Part shown: one piece after another, positions 1 to 9,011 of the stretch | Position numbering within the stretch: the stretch's first letter is position 1 | Layout: each line of letters opens with the position of its first letter | Source of the DNA: an uncultured bacterium | Lineage (GTDB): Bacteria; Oederibacteriota; PGYV01; Palsa-1178 | NCBI GenBank assembly: GCA_937889595.1 | Contig: CALAOR010000058.1 | Location: 1 to 64,000 of the forward strand | Reading direction: 5' to 3' | DNA length: 64,000 bases | Notes under the pieces: generated by a model | Seen by the model: only the letters and a program-made list of their open reading frames with translations | What the model was told of the DNA's origin: nothing | Databases searched by the model: none | Made by a program: the position numbers and the translations under genes

Positions 1-3000
1 CGCAGACCGTGACACAGACAGTAACGCAGACGGTAACCCAGACAGTAACGGAAACCGTGACGCAGACGGTAACGGAAACAGTGACGCAGACAGTGACGCA
101 GACAGTGACGCAGACAGTGACGCAGACCGTGACGCAGACCGTGACGCAGACCGTGACGCAGACCGTGACGCAGACCGTAACGCAGACCGTGACACAGACA
201 GTAACGCAGACGGTAACCCAGACAGTAACGGAAACAGTAACGCAGACCGTGACTGAGACAGTCACGCAAACAGTAACTGAAACAGTAACGGAAACCGTAA
301 CGCAGACAGTGACACAGACAGTGACGCAGACTGTAACTGAAACCGTTACACAAACCGTGACACAGACCGTGACGCAGACAGTAACGCAAACGGTAACTCA
401 AACTGTAACACAAACCATAACACAAACAGTAACTCAAACAGTAACACAGACTGTGACCCAGACCGTAACGCAGACCGTGACACAGACCGTAACACAAACA
501 GTAACGCAGACCGTGACTGAGACAGTAACACAAACTGTGACCGAGACAGTCACGCAAACAGTGACTGAAACAGTGACACAGACAGTAACGCAGACGGTAA
601 CTCAAACCGTAACACAGACAGTGACGCAGACGGTTACTCAAACCGTGACACAGACCGTAACACAAACAATAACACAAACAGTAACGCAGACAGTAACACA
701 AACTGTGACTGAGACAGTCACGCAAACAGTGACTGAAACCGTAACGCAAACCGTAACTCAAACCGTAACTCAAACCGTTACCCAGACAGTAACTGAAACC
801 GTAACACAGACCGTAACACAAACAGTCACCCAGACAGTGACTGAAACAATAACACAGACCGTAACCCAGACAGTGACTGAAACAGTGACGCAGACCGTAA
901 CTCAGACTGTGACCCAGACCGTTACACAAACAGTAACTGAAACCGTGACCCAGACCGTTACACAAACAGTAACTGAAACCGTGACACAGACCGTGACCCA
1001 GACCGTTACACAAACAGTAACTGAAACCGTGACACAGACCGTGACCCAGACCGTTACACAAACAGTAACTGAAACCGTGACACAGACCGTGACACAGACC
1101 GTGACACAGACCGTGACACAGACCGTGACGCAGACCGTGACACAGACCGTAACCCAGACAGTAACCCAGACAGTGACACAGACAGTAACGCAGACCGTAA
1201 CTCAAACAGTTACACAAACAGTAACTGAAACAGTAACCCAGACAGTAACTGAAACAGTGACACAGACAGTGACGCAGACTGTAACGCAAACAGTAACTGA
1301 AACCGTAACTCAAACAGTGACCCAGACAGTGACCCAGACAGTGACTGAAACAGTGACGCAAACAGTAACGCAGACAGTAACGCAGACAGTGACCCAGACA
1401 GTAACTGAGACGGTGACACAGACCATGACTCAGACTGTAACGCAGACTGTAACTGAAACAGTAACTCAGACCGTAACACAGACAGTGACACAGACAGTGA
1501 CACAGACAGTGACACAGACAGTAACGGAGACAGTAACCCAGACAGTGACTGAAACAGTGACACAGACCGTAACTCAGACAGTGACTGAAACAGTGACGCA
1601 GACCGTAACTGAGACAGTAACGCAGACTGTAACGCAGACAGTAACGCAGACAGTAACGCAGACAGTAACGCAGACTGTGACACAAACCGTGACACAAACC
1701 GTGACTCAGACAGTAACTGAAACCGTAACACAGACAGTGACCCAGACAGTAACGGAGACCGTAACACAGACAGTAACTGAGACTGTGACGCAGACAGTAA
1801 CCGAGACTGTAACACAAACGGTAACTGAGACTGTGACAGAGACCGTGACAGAAACCGTAACCCAGACAGTAACGCAGACAGTGACCCAGACAGTAACAGA
1901 AACAGTGACACAGACTGTCACTCAAACAGTGACTGAAACGATAACCCAGACAGTAACACAGACTGTGACTGAAACAATAACGCAAACAGTAACTCAAACT
2001 ATAACGGAAACAGTAACGCAAACAGTGACGCAGACAGTAACTGAGACAGTGACGCAGACTGTAACCGAAACAGTTACTCAGACAGTAACAGAGACTGTAA
2101 CCCAGACAGTAACCCAGACAGTAACTGAAACAGTGACACAGACTGTAACTCAGACTGTAACTCAGACAGTGACTGAAACGATAACCGAGACAGTTACCCA
2201 GACAGTAACTGAGACTGTGACGCAGACAGTAACTGAGACTGTGACTGAGACTGTGACACAGACCGTAACTGAAACCGTAACACAAACAGTAACTCAGACA
2301 GTGACTGAAACAATAACGCAAACAGTAACGCAGACAGTGACGCAGACTGTAACTGAAACAGTTACCCAGACAGTAACACAGACAGCAACACAGACTGTGA
2401 CTGAGACAGTGACGCAGACAGTAACCGAGACTGTAACACAAACGGTAACTGAGACTGTGACACAAACCGTGACAGAAACCGTAACGCAGACTGTAACCCA
2501 GACTGTAACTGAAACTGTAACACAGACAGTGACGGAGACAGTGACCCAAACAGTAACTGAGACCGTGACGCAGACCGTAACTGAAACCGTAACTGAAACC
2601 GTAACTGAAACCGTAACTGAAACCGTAACTGAAACCGTAACTGAAACCGTAACTGAAACCGTAACACAGACAGTAACCGAGACCGTAACGCAGACAGTAA
2701 CTGAAACAGTGACCCAGACAGTAACTGAAACCGTAACACAGACAGTAACCGAGACGGTAACCGAGACCGTGACTCAGACAGTAACTGAGACAGTAACGCA
2801 AACTGTGACTGAGACAGTAACGCAGACAGTAACTGAAACGGTGACCCAGACAGTAACTGAAACCGTAACACAGACAGTAACCGAGACAGTAACGCAGACA
2901 GTAACTGAGACAGTAACGCAGACAGTAACTGAGACAGTAACCGAGACCGTGACTGAGACCGTAACGCAGACTGTGACTGAAACAGTGACCCAGACCGTAA

Positions 3001-4462
3001 CTGAAACCGTAACGCAGACAGTAACCGAGACCGTGACTCAGACAGTAACTGAGACAGTAACGCAGACTGTGACTGAAACAGTTACTCAGACAGTAACAGA
3101 GACTGTAACCCAGACAGTAACTGAAACAGTGACCCAGACAGTAACTGAAACTGTGACACAGACAGTAACTGAGACTGTCACAGAGACCATAACTGAGACC
3201 ATAACTGAGACAGTAACGCAGACTATAACCGAAACAGTTACTCAGACAGTAACAGAGACTGTAACACAGACCATAACTGAGACAGTAACGCAGACAGTAA
3301 CAGAAACAGTGACAGAGACTGTCACTCAGACAGTGACTGAAACGATAACCGAGACTGCAACACAGACAGTAACCGAGACTGTAACACAGACAGTAACCGA
3401 GACTGTAACAGAGACTGTGACGGAGACTGTCACAGAGACTGTGACGGAGACTGTCACAGAGACTGTCACAGAGACCATAACCGAGACCGTAACGCAGACA
3501 GTAACAGAGACAGTCACAGAGACTATCACAGAGACTATCACGGAGACTGTGACAGAGACAGTCACAGAGACAGTCACAGAGACAGTCACAGAGACAGTCA
3601 CAGAGACTGTCACACAGACTGTCACTGAAACTGTAACGGAGACTGTAACTGAGACCGTAACCGAGACAGTGACGCAGACAGTAACCGAAACAGTCACCGA
3701 GACTGTCACCGAGACTGTCACCGAGACTGTCACCGAGACTGTCACCGAGACCGTGACAGAAACTGTAACAGAAACAATAACTGAAACAGTAACTGAGACT
3801 ATTACTGAAACCGTGACTGAGACTGTTACTGAAACCGTCACTGAAACCGTGACTGAGACTGTCACTGAGACCGTCACTGAGACCATCACCGAAACAGTAA
3901 CCGAGACAGTAACAGAAACCGTGACAGAGACTATAACGGATACAATAACTGAAACACCGACAGATACAGTGACCGAGACTGTGACTGAGACTGTCACTGA
4001 AACTGTGACAGAAACTGCGACAGAGACAGTAACTGAAACTGTGACCGAGACTGTGACCGAGACTGTGACTGAGACTGTCACTGAAACCGTCACTGAGACC
4101 GTTACCAAAACAGCAACAGAGACCGTGACAGCGACAGTGACCGAGACTGTAACGGATACAATAACTGAAACACCGACAGATACAGTAACCGAGACCGTGA
4201 CTGAGACTGTCACTGAGACCATCACCGAAACAGTAACCGAGACAGTAACAGAAACCGTGACAGAGACCGTAACGGATACAGTAACTGAAACTCCGACAGA
4301 TACAGTAACAGAGACTATAACCGGAACAGTAACATATACTGTTACAGAGACAGTGACGGAAACCATTACTGAAACATCGACAAACACGGTCACGAAAACT
4401 GCAACCGAGACAATTACAGAGACCGTAACCGAGACAATTACGGAAACAATTACGGAAACCGA
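1..4462 (+). repeat. 12-bp in-frame minisatellite encoding about 370 TVTQ/TVTE units
   Basis: The unit is ACN-GTN-ACN-[CG]A[AG], 12 bp, essentially uninterrupted. Synonymous positions vary freely while the protein pattern is kept, so most of the array is old and selected at the protein level. Some blocks are nearly identical at DNA level, such as ACTGAAACCGTA at about 2581-2664, GTGACACAGACC at about 1077-1140 and GTCACCGAGACT at about 3697-3745; these look like recent slippage. Units are mostly Gln type up to about 1700, roughly alternate Gln/Glu to about 3400, and are mostly Glu type after that. Asp, Pro and Ile variants appear after about 3930. The array creates long spurious open frames on the minus strand. 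Confidence 0.97.
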
Positions 4463-5765
4463 TACTCCAACAGTTACCAAAACTGCAACGCCTACAGTAA
4501 CCGTTACTATAACGGATACTGCAACACCTACATTTACAGCAACCGATACACCTACGGTGACAAAGACCAATACACCTACAGTGACCCCGACTGCTACTGC
4601 AACCACTACAAAAACCGTAACGTCTACATACTCTGTGACTGCAACATACACAAACACTAAAACGTCCACGGCAACTTACACGCCGTCAAGCACGCGGACA
4701 AGCACAACGGCGTATACAAATACTGTGACAAGCACATCAACTCCGACGTCTACAAGCACTTCTACTTTCACAACATCCCCGACCTATACCTTGACGCCGA
4801 GCTTCTCAGCGACTGAAACATTTACAAGTACGCCCACGCAGAGTGCGACAATAACACCGACGCCGACGCCGAAATTCGAAATGAAGATAGCTGTTTATAA
4901 TTCAGCGGGAGAAATAGTGAAGGTCATAGCGCTCTCGGCCGCGTATACCATACCTGATAATTTCACGATAACCAACAGCGTATTCAGCCCGGATGACGGA
5001 GGCAAAGCGCAGATAAGCGTGGACCAGACCGTGGTTGAATGGAACGGAACAAACCAGATGAATGCAAGGGTTGAGAACGGCATCTACTATGTAAAGGTGG
5101 AGATAGTGGATCCGTTGGGTTACAGCCACACCATGGTGCAGCAGGTAACAGTCCTGACAAATAGCAGCAAAAAGGAATTCCTGATATATAACAGCGGGGG
5201 AGAGATAATAAAACATATACCCATCAATTATCTGGCTGGAACAGGGTCCACAGTGCTTACTGTAAACAACAGTGTGTTCTCGCCCGGCGACGGAGGAGGA
5301 ACACCCAATTACGCGGAATTTACGTACATGGGCCAGACAATACAGTGGGATGGAACAAATGACAAAGGCGATATAGTAGGAAACGGCGTTTATAGCGCCG
5401 TGCTTGCAACCGTGGATAACAACGCATACAGCGCCGTTGCCGAAACAAGCCTGACAGTAATGCATAATGCCTATGAGGTAATGACAAATATAAGAGTACT
5501 GCCGAACCCTGTAAATAACGCCAATAGCACGGTGATGAAGATAAGATATGATGTTATGAGCGGCACTGTCATAACGGCAAAAGTTTACAATATGGCCGGC
5601 GAACTGGTGAAAACAATGACAGATTATAATAATGCCGGGGAAGTAAAGTGGGACTTAAGTTCTGAAAGACGGATAGCCCCCGGGCTATATGTGGCTGTTA
5701 TCTATGCCCGCACGCAAAGCGGAATGAGCAAGACATCTATAATTAAATTCACAATAATGCGTTAA
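1..5765 (+). CDS. Giant Thr-rich TVTQ/TVTE repeat surface protein with C-terminal FlgD-Ig-like domains (5' end outside window)
   Basis: The reading frame is open from the first base (first whole codon at 3), so the gene begins upstream; the GTG at 9 is only an internal Val codon. At least 1,920 residues are visible. About 1,485 of them are tetrapeptides T-[VI]-T-[QE]. A degenerate Thr/Ser/Pro-rich linker follows (DNA about 4463-4871). Then come three beta-sandwich modules at about residues 1622-1720, 1721-1822 and 1823-1918, counted from base 9. They carry FlgD-Ig hallmarks: YNSAGEIVK, a W-[ND]-G-T-N turn, and G-[IV]-Y near the end; the last has the PNPV and APGLYVAVIYA signatures of C-terminal surface or sorting modules. 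Such ends are typical of secreted, cell-surface or appendage proteins. The repeat arm could form a long extended beta or O-glycosylated stalk, but its function is unknown. The gene ends at a strong terminator. Confidence 0.85.
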   Translation, partial: QTVTQTVTQTVTQTVTETVTQTVTETVTQTVTQTVTQTVTQTVTQTVTQTVTQTVTQTVTQTVTQTVTQTVTQTVTETVTQTVTETVTQTVTETVTETVTQTVTQTVTQTVTETVTQTVTQTVTQTVTQTVTQTVTQTITQTVTQTVTQTVTQTVTQTVTQTVTQTVTQTVTETVTQTVTETVTQTVTETVTQTVTQTVTQTVTQTVTQTVTQTVTQTVTQTITQTVTQTVTQTVTETVTQTVTETVTQTVTQTVTQTVTQTVTETVTQTVTQTVTQTVTETITQTVTQTVTETVTQTVTQTVTQTVTQTVTETVTQTVTQTVTETVTQTVTQTVTQTVTETVTQTVTQTVTQTVTETVTQTVTQTVTQTVTQTVTQTVTQTVTQTVTQTVTQTVTQTVTQTVTQTVTETVTQTVTETVTQTVTQTVTQTVTETVTQTVTQTVTQTVTETVTQTVTQTVTQTVTQTVTETVTQTMTQTVTQTVTETVTQTVTQTVTQTVTQTVTQTVTETVTQTVTETVTQTVTQTVTETVTQTVTETVTQTVTQTVTQTVTQTVTQTVTQTVTQTVTQTVTETVTQTVTQTVTETVTQTVTETVTQTVTETVTQTVTETVTETVTETVTQTVTQTVTQTVTETVTQTVTQTVTETITQTVTQTVTETITQTVTQTITETVTQTVTQTVTETVTQTVTETVTQTVTETVTQTVTQTVTETVTQTVTQTVTQTVTETITETVTQTVTETVTQTVTETVTETVTQTVTETVTQTVTQTVTETITQTVTQTVTQTVTETVTQTVTQTATQTVTETVTQTVTETVTQTVTETVTQTVTETVTQTVTQTVTETVTQTVTETVTQTVTETVTQTVTETVTETVTETVTETVTETVTETVTETVTQTVTETVTQTVTETVTQTVTETVTQTVTETVTETVTQTVTETVTQTVTETVTQTVTETVTQTVTETVTQTVTETVTQTVTETVTQTVTETVTETVTETVTQTVTETVTQTVTETVTQTVTETVTQTVTETVTQTVTETVTQTVTETVTQTVTETVTQTVTETVTQTVTETVTETITETITETVTQTITETVTQTVTETVTQTITETVTQTVTETVTETVTQTVTETITETATQTVTETVTQTVTETVTETVTETVTETVTETVTETVTETITETVTQTVTETVTETITETITETVTETVTETVTETVTETVTETVTQTVTETVTETVTETVTETVTQTVTETVTETVTETVTETVTETVTETVTETVTETITETVTETITETVTETVTETVTETVTETVTETVTETITETVTETVTETVTETITDTITETPTDTVTETVTETVTETVTETATETVTETVTETVTETVTETVTETVTETVTKTATETVTATVTETVTDTITETPTDTVTETVTETVTETITETVTETVTETVTETVTDTVTETPTDTVTETITGTVTYTVTETVTETITETSTNTVTKTATETITETVTETITETITETDTPTVTKTATPTVTVTITDTATPTFTATDTPTVTKTNTPTVTPTATATTTKTVTSTYSVTATYTNTKTSTATYTPSSTRTSTTAYTNTVTSTSTPTSTSTSTFTTSPTYTLTPSFSATETFTSTPTQSATITPTPTPKFEMKIAVYNSAGEIVKVIALSAAYTIPDNFTITNSVFSPDDGGKAQISVDQTVVEWNGTNQMNARVENGIYYVKVEIVDPLGYSHTMVQQVTVLTNSSKKEFLIYNSGGEIIKHIPINYLAGTGSTVLTVNNSVFSPGDGGGTPNYAEFTYMGQTIQWDGTNDKGDIVGNGVYSAVLATVDNNAYSAVAETSLTVMHNAYEVMTNIRVLPNPVNNANSTVMKIRYDVMSGTVITAKVYNMAGELVKTMTDYNNAGEVKWDLSSERRIAPGLYVAVIYARTQSGMSKTSIIKFTIMR

Positions 5766-5790
5766 TACTTTTTTGGGGAATTAGCACGGG

Positions 5791-5826
5791 CCAAGGACAC
5801 GGTTGCTAACCGTGTCCTTGGCTTTT
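5791..5826 (+). terminator. Rho-independent terminator after the giant repeat gene
   Basis: A perfect 14-bp stem (CCAAGGACACGGTT with its complement, 5791-5804 and 5808-5821) has a 3-nt loop and is followed by CTTTTT. It lies 25 bp after the stop codon. The stretch from here to 5904 holds only a small GTAGAA/GTAGAG-type simple repeat near 5846-5870. Confidence 0.9.
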
Positions 5827-5904
5827 TAAGGTCAAAATATTCAGAGAGTAGAAAGTAGAGAGTAGAAGATCAAAACATTCAATAAGAAAAAATCGAGGCA
5901 ATGA

Positions 5905-7038
5905 TTGAAAAAAACAATGGTTGATGATATCCAGGAAGGCGAAATAGCCGCGCTTGACGTATATGACAACTGCGGCAATGAACTCATAAAGAAAGGCGCA
6001 ATTCTTAAGGCGTCCCTGAAAACAAGCTTAAAAAAGGCGGGGATATATTTTTTGTATTCGGATGATAATGAAGGCTCCGTGCATACCGTCTATAAACTAA
6101 AAACCCTGGCAGAACTCCTTCAAGTCATGAAATGTTTCATTGCTTCAAACGGCGAAAACGCGGAAATATTAAAAAAATACGGCAAGGAAGAGATAAAAAG
6201 GTTCTTATCGGCTTCGAACGAAACAGGCAATAAGATAGCATACGGTCACATATTCCGTTATTTTGCCACTGAGATGGTTTCTTCACTTAATGAAAATAAA
6301 AAGCAGGTATATGATTTTCAGGACTACAGAACCATTGAAACTTACCCGGAATATCATATTGTCAATGCCGCGTGCATTACGGGAGTGCTGGCGCATAATA
6401 TGGGGCTTAAAGATGAAGAAAAAGTCGATGCCATAACAGGCGCGCTGTTATGCGATATTAAAATGAACCAGTATAAATTCATAGGCGAAAACAGGGAGTT
6501 AACGGGAACGGAAAAGGAAGAAATGAGGCAGCATCCGCTTTTAAGTTTTGATATGGCCAGGAAAATATACGGGATCCCCGCAAGGGCCGCGCTTATCGCG
6601 CTGCAGCACCACGAACGGTATGACAAAGGCGGTTACCCAAAGGGTATTGGAGGGAATGATATCGGCGTTCTGGGTAAAATAGCGGCAATTGCCGATGTCT
6701 ATGACGCTTTGACAAGTTCAAGACCGTTCAGGAAGGTTTACACCCCGTCTGACGCCTGGCATTGCATAGATTCAAACATTGGAATACTTTTTGATCCTGC
6801 GGTTGCTGAAGAATTTAAACGTTCCATTCCTGAATATTTCCCGGGAGATATTGTGGAGGTAAAAGACGGTGATAAAGCAATAGTGCTTGAGAATTGTTAC
6901 GGGAAGCCGCAATCGCCTTCCATAAAAATAATTGAAAAAAAAGACAAAAGTGCTATAATCTCATGCAGCGTTAAGACCCAAACTATAGTAAAAACACTGG
7001 AATCAATACGTCAAAAGGAGCAGCAATGGGAAGAATAA
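5905..7038 (+). CDS. Degenerate HD-GYP domain protein
   Basis: This 377-residue protein has a beta-rich N-terminal region (about 1-60) and an HD-GYP-type domain (about 145-300). HD-GYP enzymes normally hydrolyse cyclic di-GMP using a metal centre. Visible elements are H151, H210, H235-H236-E237, the GYP loop (GGYPKG, 242-247) and DVYDAL (264-269). The defining HD pair reads C183-D184 inside LLCDIKM instead of LLHDIGK, so a key metal-binding His is missing and catalysis is doubtful. The start is TTG at 5905, with CGAGG 6 nt upstream; the in-frame ATG at 5917 is too far from it. The 3' end overlaps parA by 13 nt, so the two are probably co-translated. The protein may be a binding or regulatory pseudo-enzyme. 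Confidence 0.8.
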   Translation: MKKTMVDDIQEGEIAALDVYDNCGNELIKKGAILKASLKTSLKKAGIYFLYSDDNEGSVHTVYKLKTLAELLQVMKCFIASNGENAEILKKYGKEEIKRFLSASNETGNKIAYGHIFRYFATEMVSSLNENKKQVYDFQDYRTIETYPEYHIVNAACITGVLAHNMGLKDEEKVDAITGALLCDIKMNQYKFIGENRELTGTEKEEMRQHPLLSFDMARKIYGIPARAALIALQHHERYDKGGYPKGIGGNDIGVLGKIAAIADVYDALTSSRPFRKVYTPSDAWHCIDSNIGILFDPAVAEEFKRSIPEYFPGDIVEVKDGDKAIVLENCYGKPQSPSIKIIEKKDKSAIISCSVKTQTIVKTLESIRQKEQQWEE

Positions 7039-7817
7039 TATCCGTCGCGAACCAGAAGGGCGGGGTAGGCAAAACCACGACCACTGTAAATACAGCCAGC
7101 GCCATAGCGGCGCGGGGGAAAAAAGTGTTGATAGTGGACATAGACCCGCAGGGAAACTCAACGCTTGGGCTCGGGTTCGATAAGGAAGTGGAAACGGAAA
7201 ATATATATAACCTGCTCATAGGGGATATGCCTGTCAGGAGCGTCATAAAAAAGACAGCGGTTGAAAATCTCGATATAATCCCGTCAAACATAGACCTGAC
7301 CGGCGCTGAAGTTGAACTCGTTAATGAAGAAGAAAGGGAAACAAGGCTGAAAAAAGGGCTTGACCAGGTTAAAGACGAATACGATTACATTTTCATAGAC
7401 TCGCCCCCTTCACTGGGGCTTTTGACGCTTAATTCGCTTGTAGCGTCCGACTCGGTAATGATACCCATGCAATGTGAATTCTATGCCCTGGACGGTTTAG
7501 GGCAGCTATTGGAGACCATAGGGGCCGTAAAAAAATCCCTTAATCCGGACCTCGTAATAGAAGGGGTTGTGATTACCATGTTTGACTCCAGGACAAGCCT
7601 TTCTTTGCAGGTTGTGGAAGAGGTAAAGAAAAAGTTCAAACATAAGGTATATGACACGGTAATACCGAGAAATGTCAGGCTTTCAGAGGCCCCGAGTTTC
7701 GGGCAGCCCATAGACGTGTATGACATGCATTCAAAGGGAGCAAAAGCTTATGACAATCTGGCTGCGGAAATAACAGGCATAAAAGAAGCGCGCAAAAGCG
7801 CTGCGGGAAAGGGGTAA
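7026..7817 (+). CDS. parA: Chromosome-partitioning ATPase ParA (Soj)
   Basis: This 263-residue MinD/ParA-family ATPase acts with ParB to move newly copied origin regions apart. The deviant Walker A motif KGGVGKTT (11-18) contains both signature lysines. The Walker A' region DIDPQGN lies at 38-44, and FIDSPPSLGLLTLN corresponds to Walker B and the switch. The length fits chromosomal Soj-type ParA, without the N-terminal DNA-binding extension of plasmid type Ia proteins. The start ATG lies inside the end of the HD-GYP gene, with AAGGAGCAGC just upstream. parB follows after 6 bp. No canonical parS site (GTTTCACGTGAAAC-like) was seen nearby. Confidence 0.96.
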   Translation: MGRIISVANQKGGVGKTTTTVNTASAIAARGKKVLIVDIDPQGNSTLGLGFDKEVETENIYNLLIGDMPVRSVIKKTAVENLDIIPSNIDLTGAEVELVNEEERETRLKKGLDQVKDEYDYIFIDSPPSLGLLTLNSLVASDSVMIPMQCEFYALDGLGQLLETIGAVKKSLNPDLVIEGVVITMFDSRTSLSLQVVEEVKKKFKHKVYDTVIPRNVRLSEAPSFGQPIDVYDMHSKGAKAYDNLAAEITGIKEARKSAAGKG

Positions 7818-7823
7818 TACAAC

Positions 7824-8672
7824 ATGGCAAGACAGGCATTGGGAAAAGGGCTCGAGGCATTGATCCCGGGTTCAAGGTCAAAAGCATCATCAGCGCCGGT
7901 AAGAGGCTCTTTGGAAATCAGCATAAATGACATAAGGGCAAATCCCAACCAGCCAAGAAAAAGGTTCGCTCCTGAAAAACTCGAGGAGCTGATAAAGTCG
8001 GTAAAATCCAGGGGCGTCATAGAACCCCTGATAGTAAAAGAAACGGGAAACAAATACGAACTCATAGCCGGTGAAAGGCGTTTTATAGCGGCCCAGCGCG
8101 CCGGTTTAAAAGTTGTGCCGGTAATAATAAAAAATGTATCACCGGCGGAACAGCTTGAAATTGGTTTGATAGAGAATATAATGAGGCAGGATTTGAACCC
8201 TGTTGAAGAAGCATTTGCCTTTAAAAACCTGATGGAAAGCTATAAGTGCACGCAGGAAGAACTTTCCGACAGGATAGGAATAAACAGGGCAAATGTGGCA
8301 AACATCATAAGGGTGCTGAAATTGCCTGCCGAGATACAACAGTATATAATAAATGAAGAACTCTCTTTAGGCCACGCAAAGGTGCTTTTAGGTGTGGAAG
8401 ACAGGGTGAAACAACGCCAGTTGGCCGACCAGACGGTAAGAAAAGGCCTGTCTGTCAGGGACTTAGAAGGCATATTGGAAAAATCCCCGTCAAAAAAGTC
8501 GGGCGCAAAACAGCAGGCTTCGGCTGAAATGAAAAGCATTGAGAATAAAATGAAACTCCATTTCGGGACCAAAGTCAGCATAAAAGGCAGCTATAAAAAA
8601 GGCACAATAGTGATTGAATATTATAATTCCGAGGATTTTGAAAGAATTACGGAGATAATGAGGATAAAATAG
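7824..8672 (+). CDS. parB: Chromosome-partitioning protein ParB (Spo0J)
   Basis: This 282-residue protein binds parS and nucleotides and loads onto DNA as a clamp. It opens with the conserved ParA-interacting sequence MARQALGKGLEALIP. The CTP-binding region contains GERRF (83-87) and the ENIMRQDLNPVEEA box (117-130). A helix-turn-helix (LSDRIGINRANVANIIRVLKL, about 147-167) follows, then a linker and a C-terminal dimerisation domain. Length is typical. It is the last gene of the HD-GYP-parA-parB operon; a repeat-rich intergenic region begins right after its stop. Confidence 0.96.
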   Translation: MARQALGKGLEALIPGSRSKASSAPVRGSLEISINDIRANPNQPRKRFAPEKLEELIKSVKSRGVIEPLIVKETGNKYELIAGERRFIAAQRAGLKVVPVIIKNVSPAEQLEIGLIENIMRQDLNPVEEAFAFKNLMESYKCTQEELSDRIGINRANVANIIRVLKLPAEIQQYIINEELSLGHAKVLLGVEDRVKQRQLADQTVRKGLSVRDLEGILEKSPSKKSGAKQQASAEMKSIENKMKLHFGTKVSIKGSYKKGTIVIEYYNSEDFERITEIMRIK

Positions 8673-8675
8673 GAA

Positions 8676-8752
8676 GCATGCCATGTACCTGAGCTAATGC
8701 GAACCGTGTCATGTACCTGAGCTACTGCGAATGGTACATGATGGTACATGGC
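8676..8752 (+). repeat. 77-bp repeat, copy 1 (direct repeat of 9608-9684)
   Basis: It matches 9608-9684 in the same orientation with 2 mismatches in 77. Internally it has a 28-bp tandem duplication beginning CATGTACCTGAGCTA, then two GGTACATG motifs complementary to the CATGTACC starts, so it can fold. It begins 4 bp after the parB stop. Rest of 8673-9011: a long inverted repeat and a terminator, listed separately; no gene seen. Confidence 0.9.
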
Positions 8753-8810
8753 GGTTTATGTTGCTAGGTGCGAATATTGGATACTGTCGGAAAAGGCGGT
8801 TATGATAGGG

Positions 8811-8912
8811 CGTGTCCGGCGCAGGTCAAATTTTTCTATGGATTGGCCGCCCGGTATTATAAGGGTTTTAGTGGCGCCAGGCCATAGAAAAATTTGACCT
8901 GCACCGGACACG
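8811..8912. repeat. 31-bp inverted repeat with 40-bp loop
   Basis: The left arm 8811-8841 (starting CGTGTCCGG) and right arm 8882-8912 (ending CCGGACACG) are complementary at 30 of 31 positions. The single difference would be a G-U pair in one transcript. No transposase is present. It could be a MITE remnant or a structural RNA hairpin; there is no T-run suited to termination. Confidence 0.85.
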
Positions 8913-8966
8913 AAAGAAAACACATCGTTATTTAAGGATTCCAATACAGTGTCAACGGTTATAAAT

Positions 8967-8999
8967 AAAAAAAGCCAGCAAAGCGCCGGCTTTTTTATT
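8967..8999 (-). terminator. Terminator of the minus-strand membrane-protein gene
   Basis: A GC hairpin (GCCAGC...GCGCCGGC, one mismatch) is flanked by A-rich sequence on the left and TTTTTT on the right, so it can work on both strands. It lies 13 bp past the stop of the leftward gene at 9012 and probably also insulates parB. Confidence 0.8.
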
Positions 9000-9011
9000 T
9001 ATTCTTTTTAT

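Noticed and set aside
3326-4669. 447-codon open frame on the minus strand inside the repeat array (VTVS/VTVC repeats), and others at 1210-1911 and 2362-2871
   Set aside because: They are by-products of the 12-bp period on the opposite strand; no ribosome site, and composition mirrors the plus-strand array.
5846-5870. GTAGAA/GTAGAG simple repeat as a regulatory site
   Set aside because: Too short and low in complexity to support a function.
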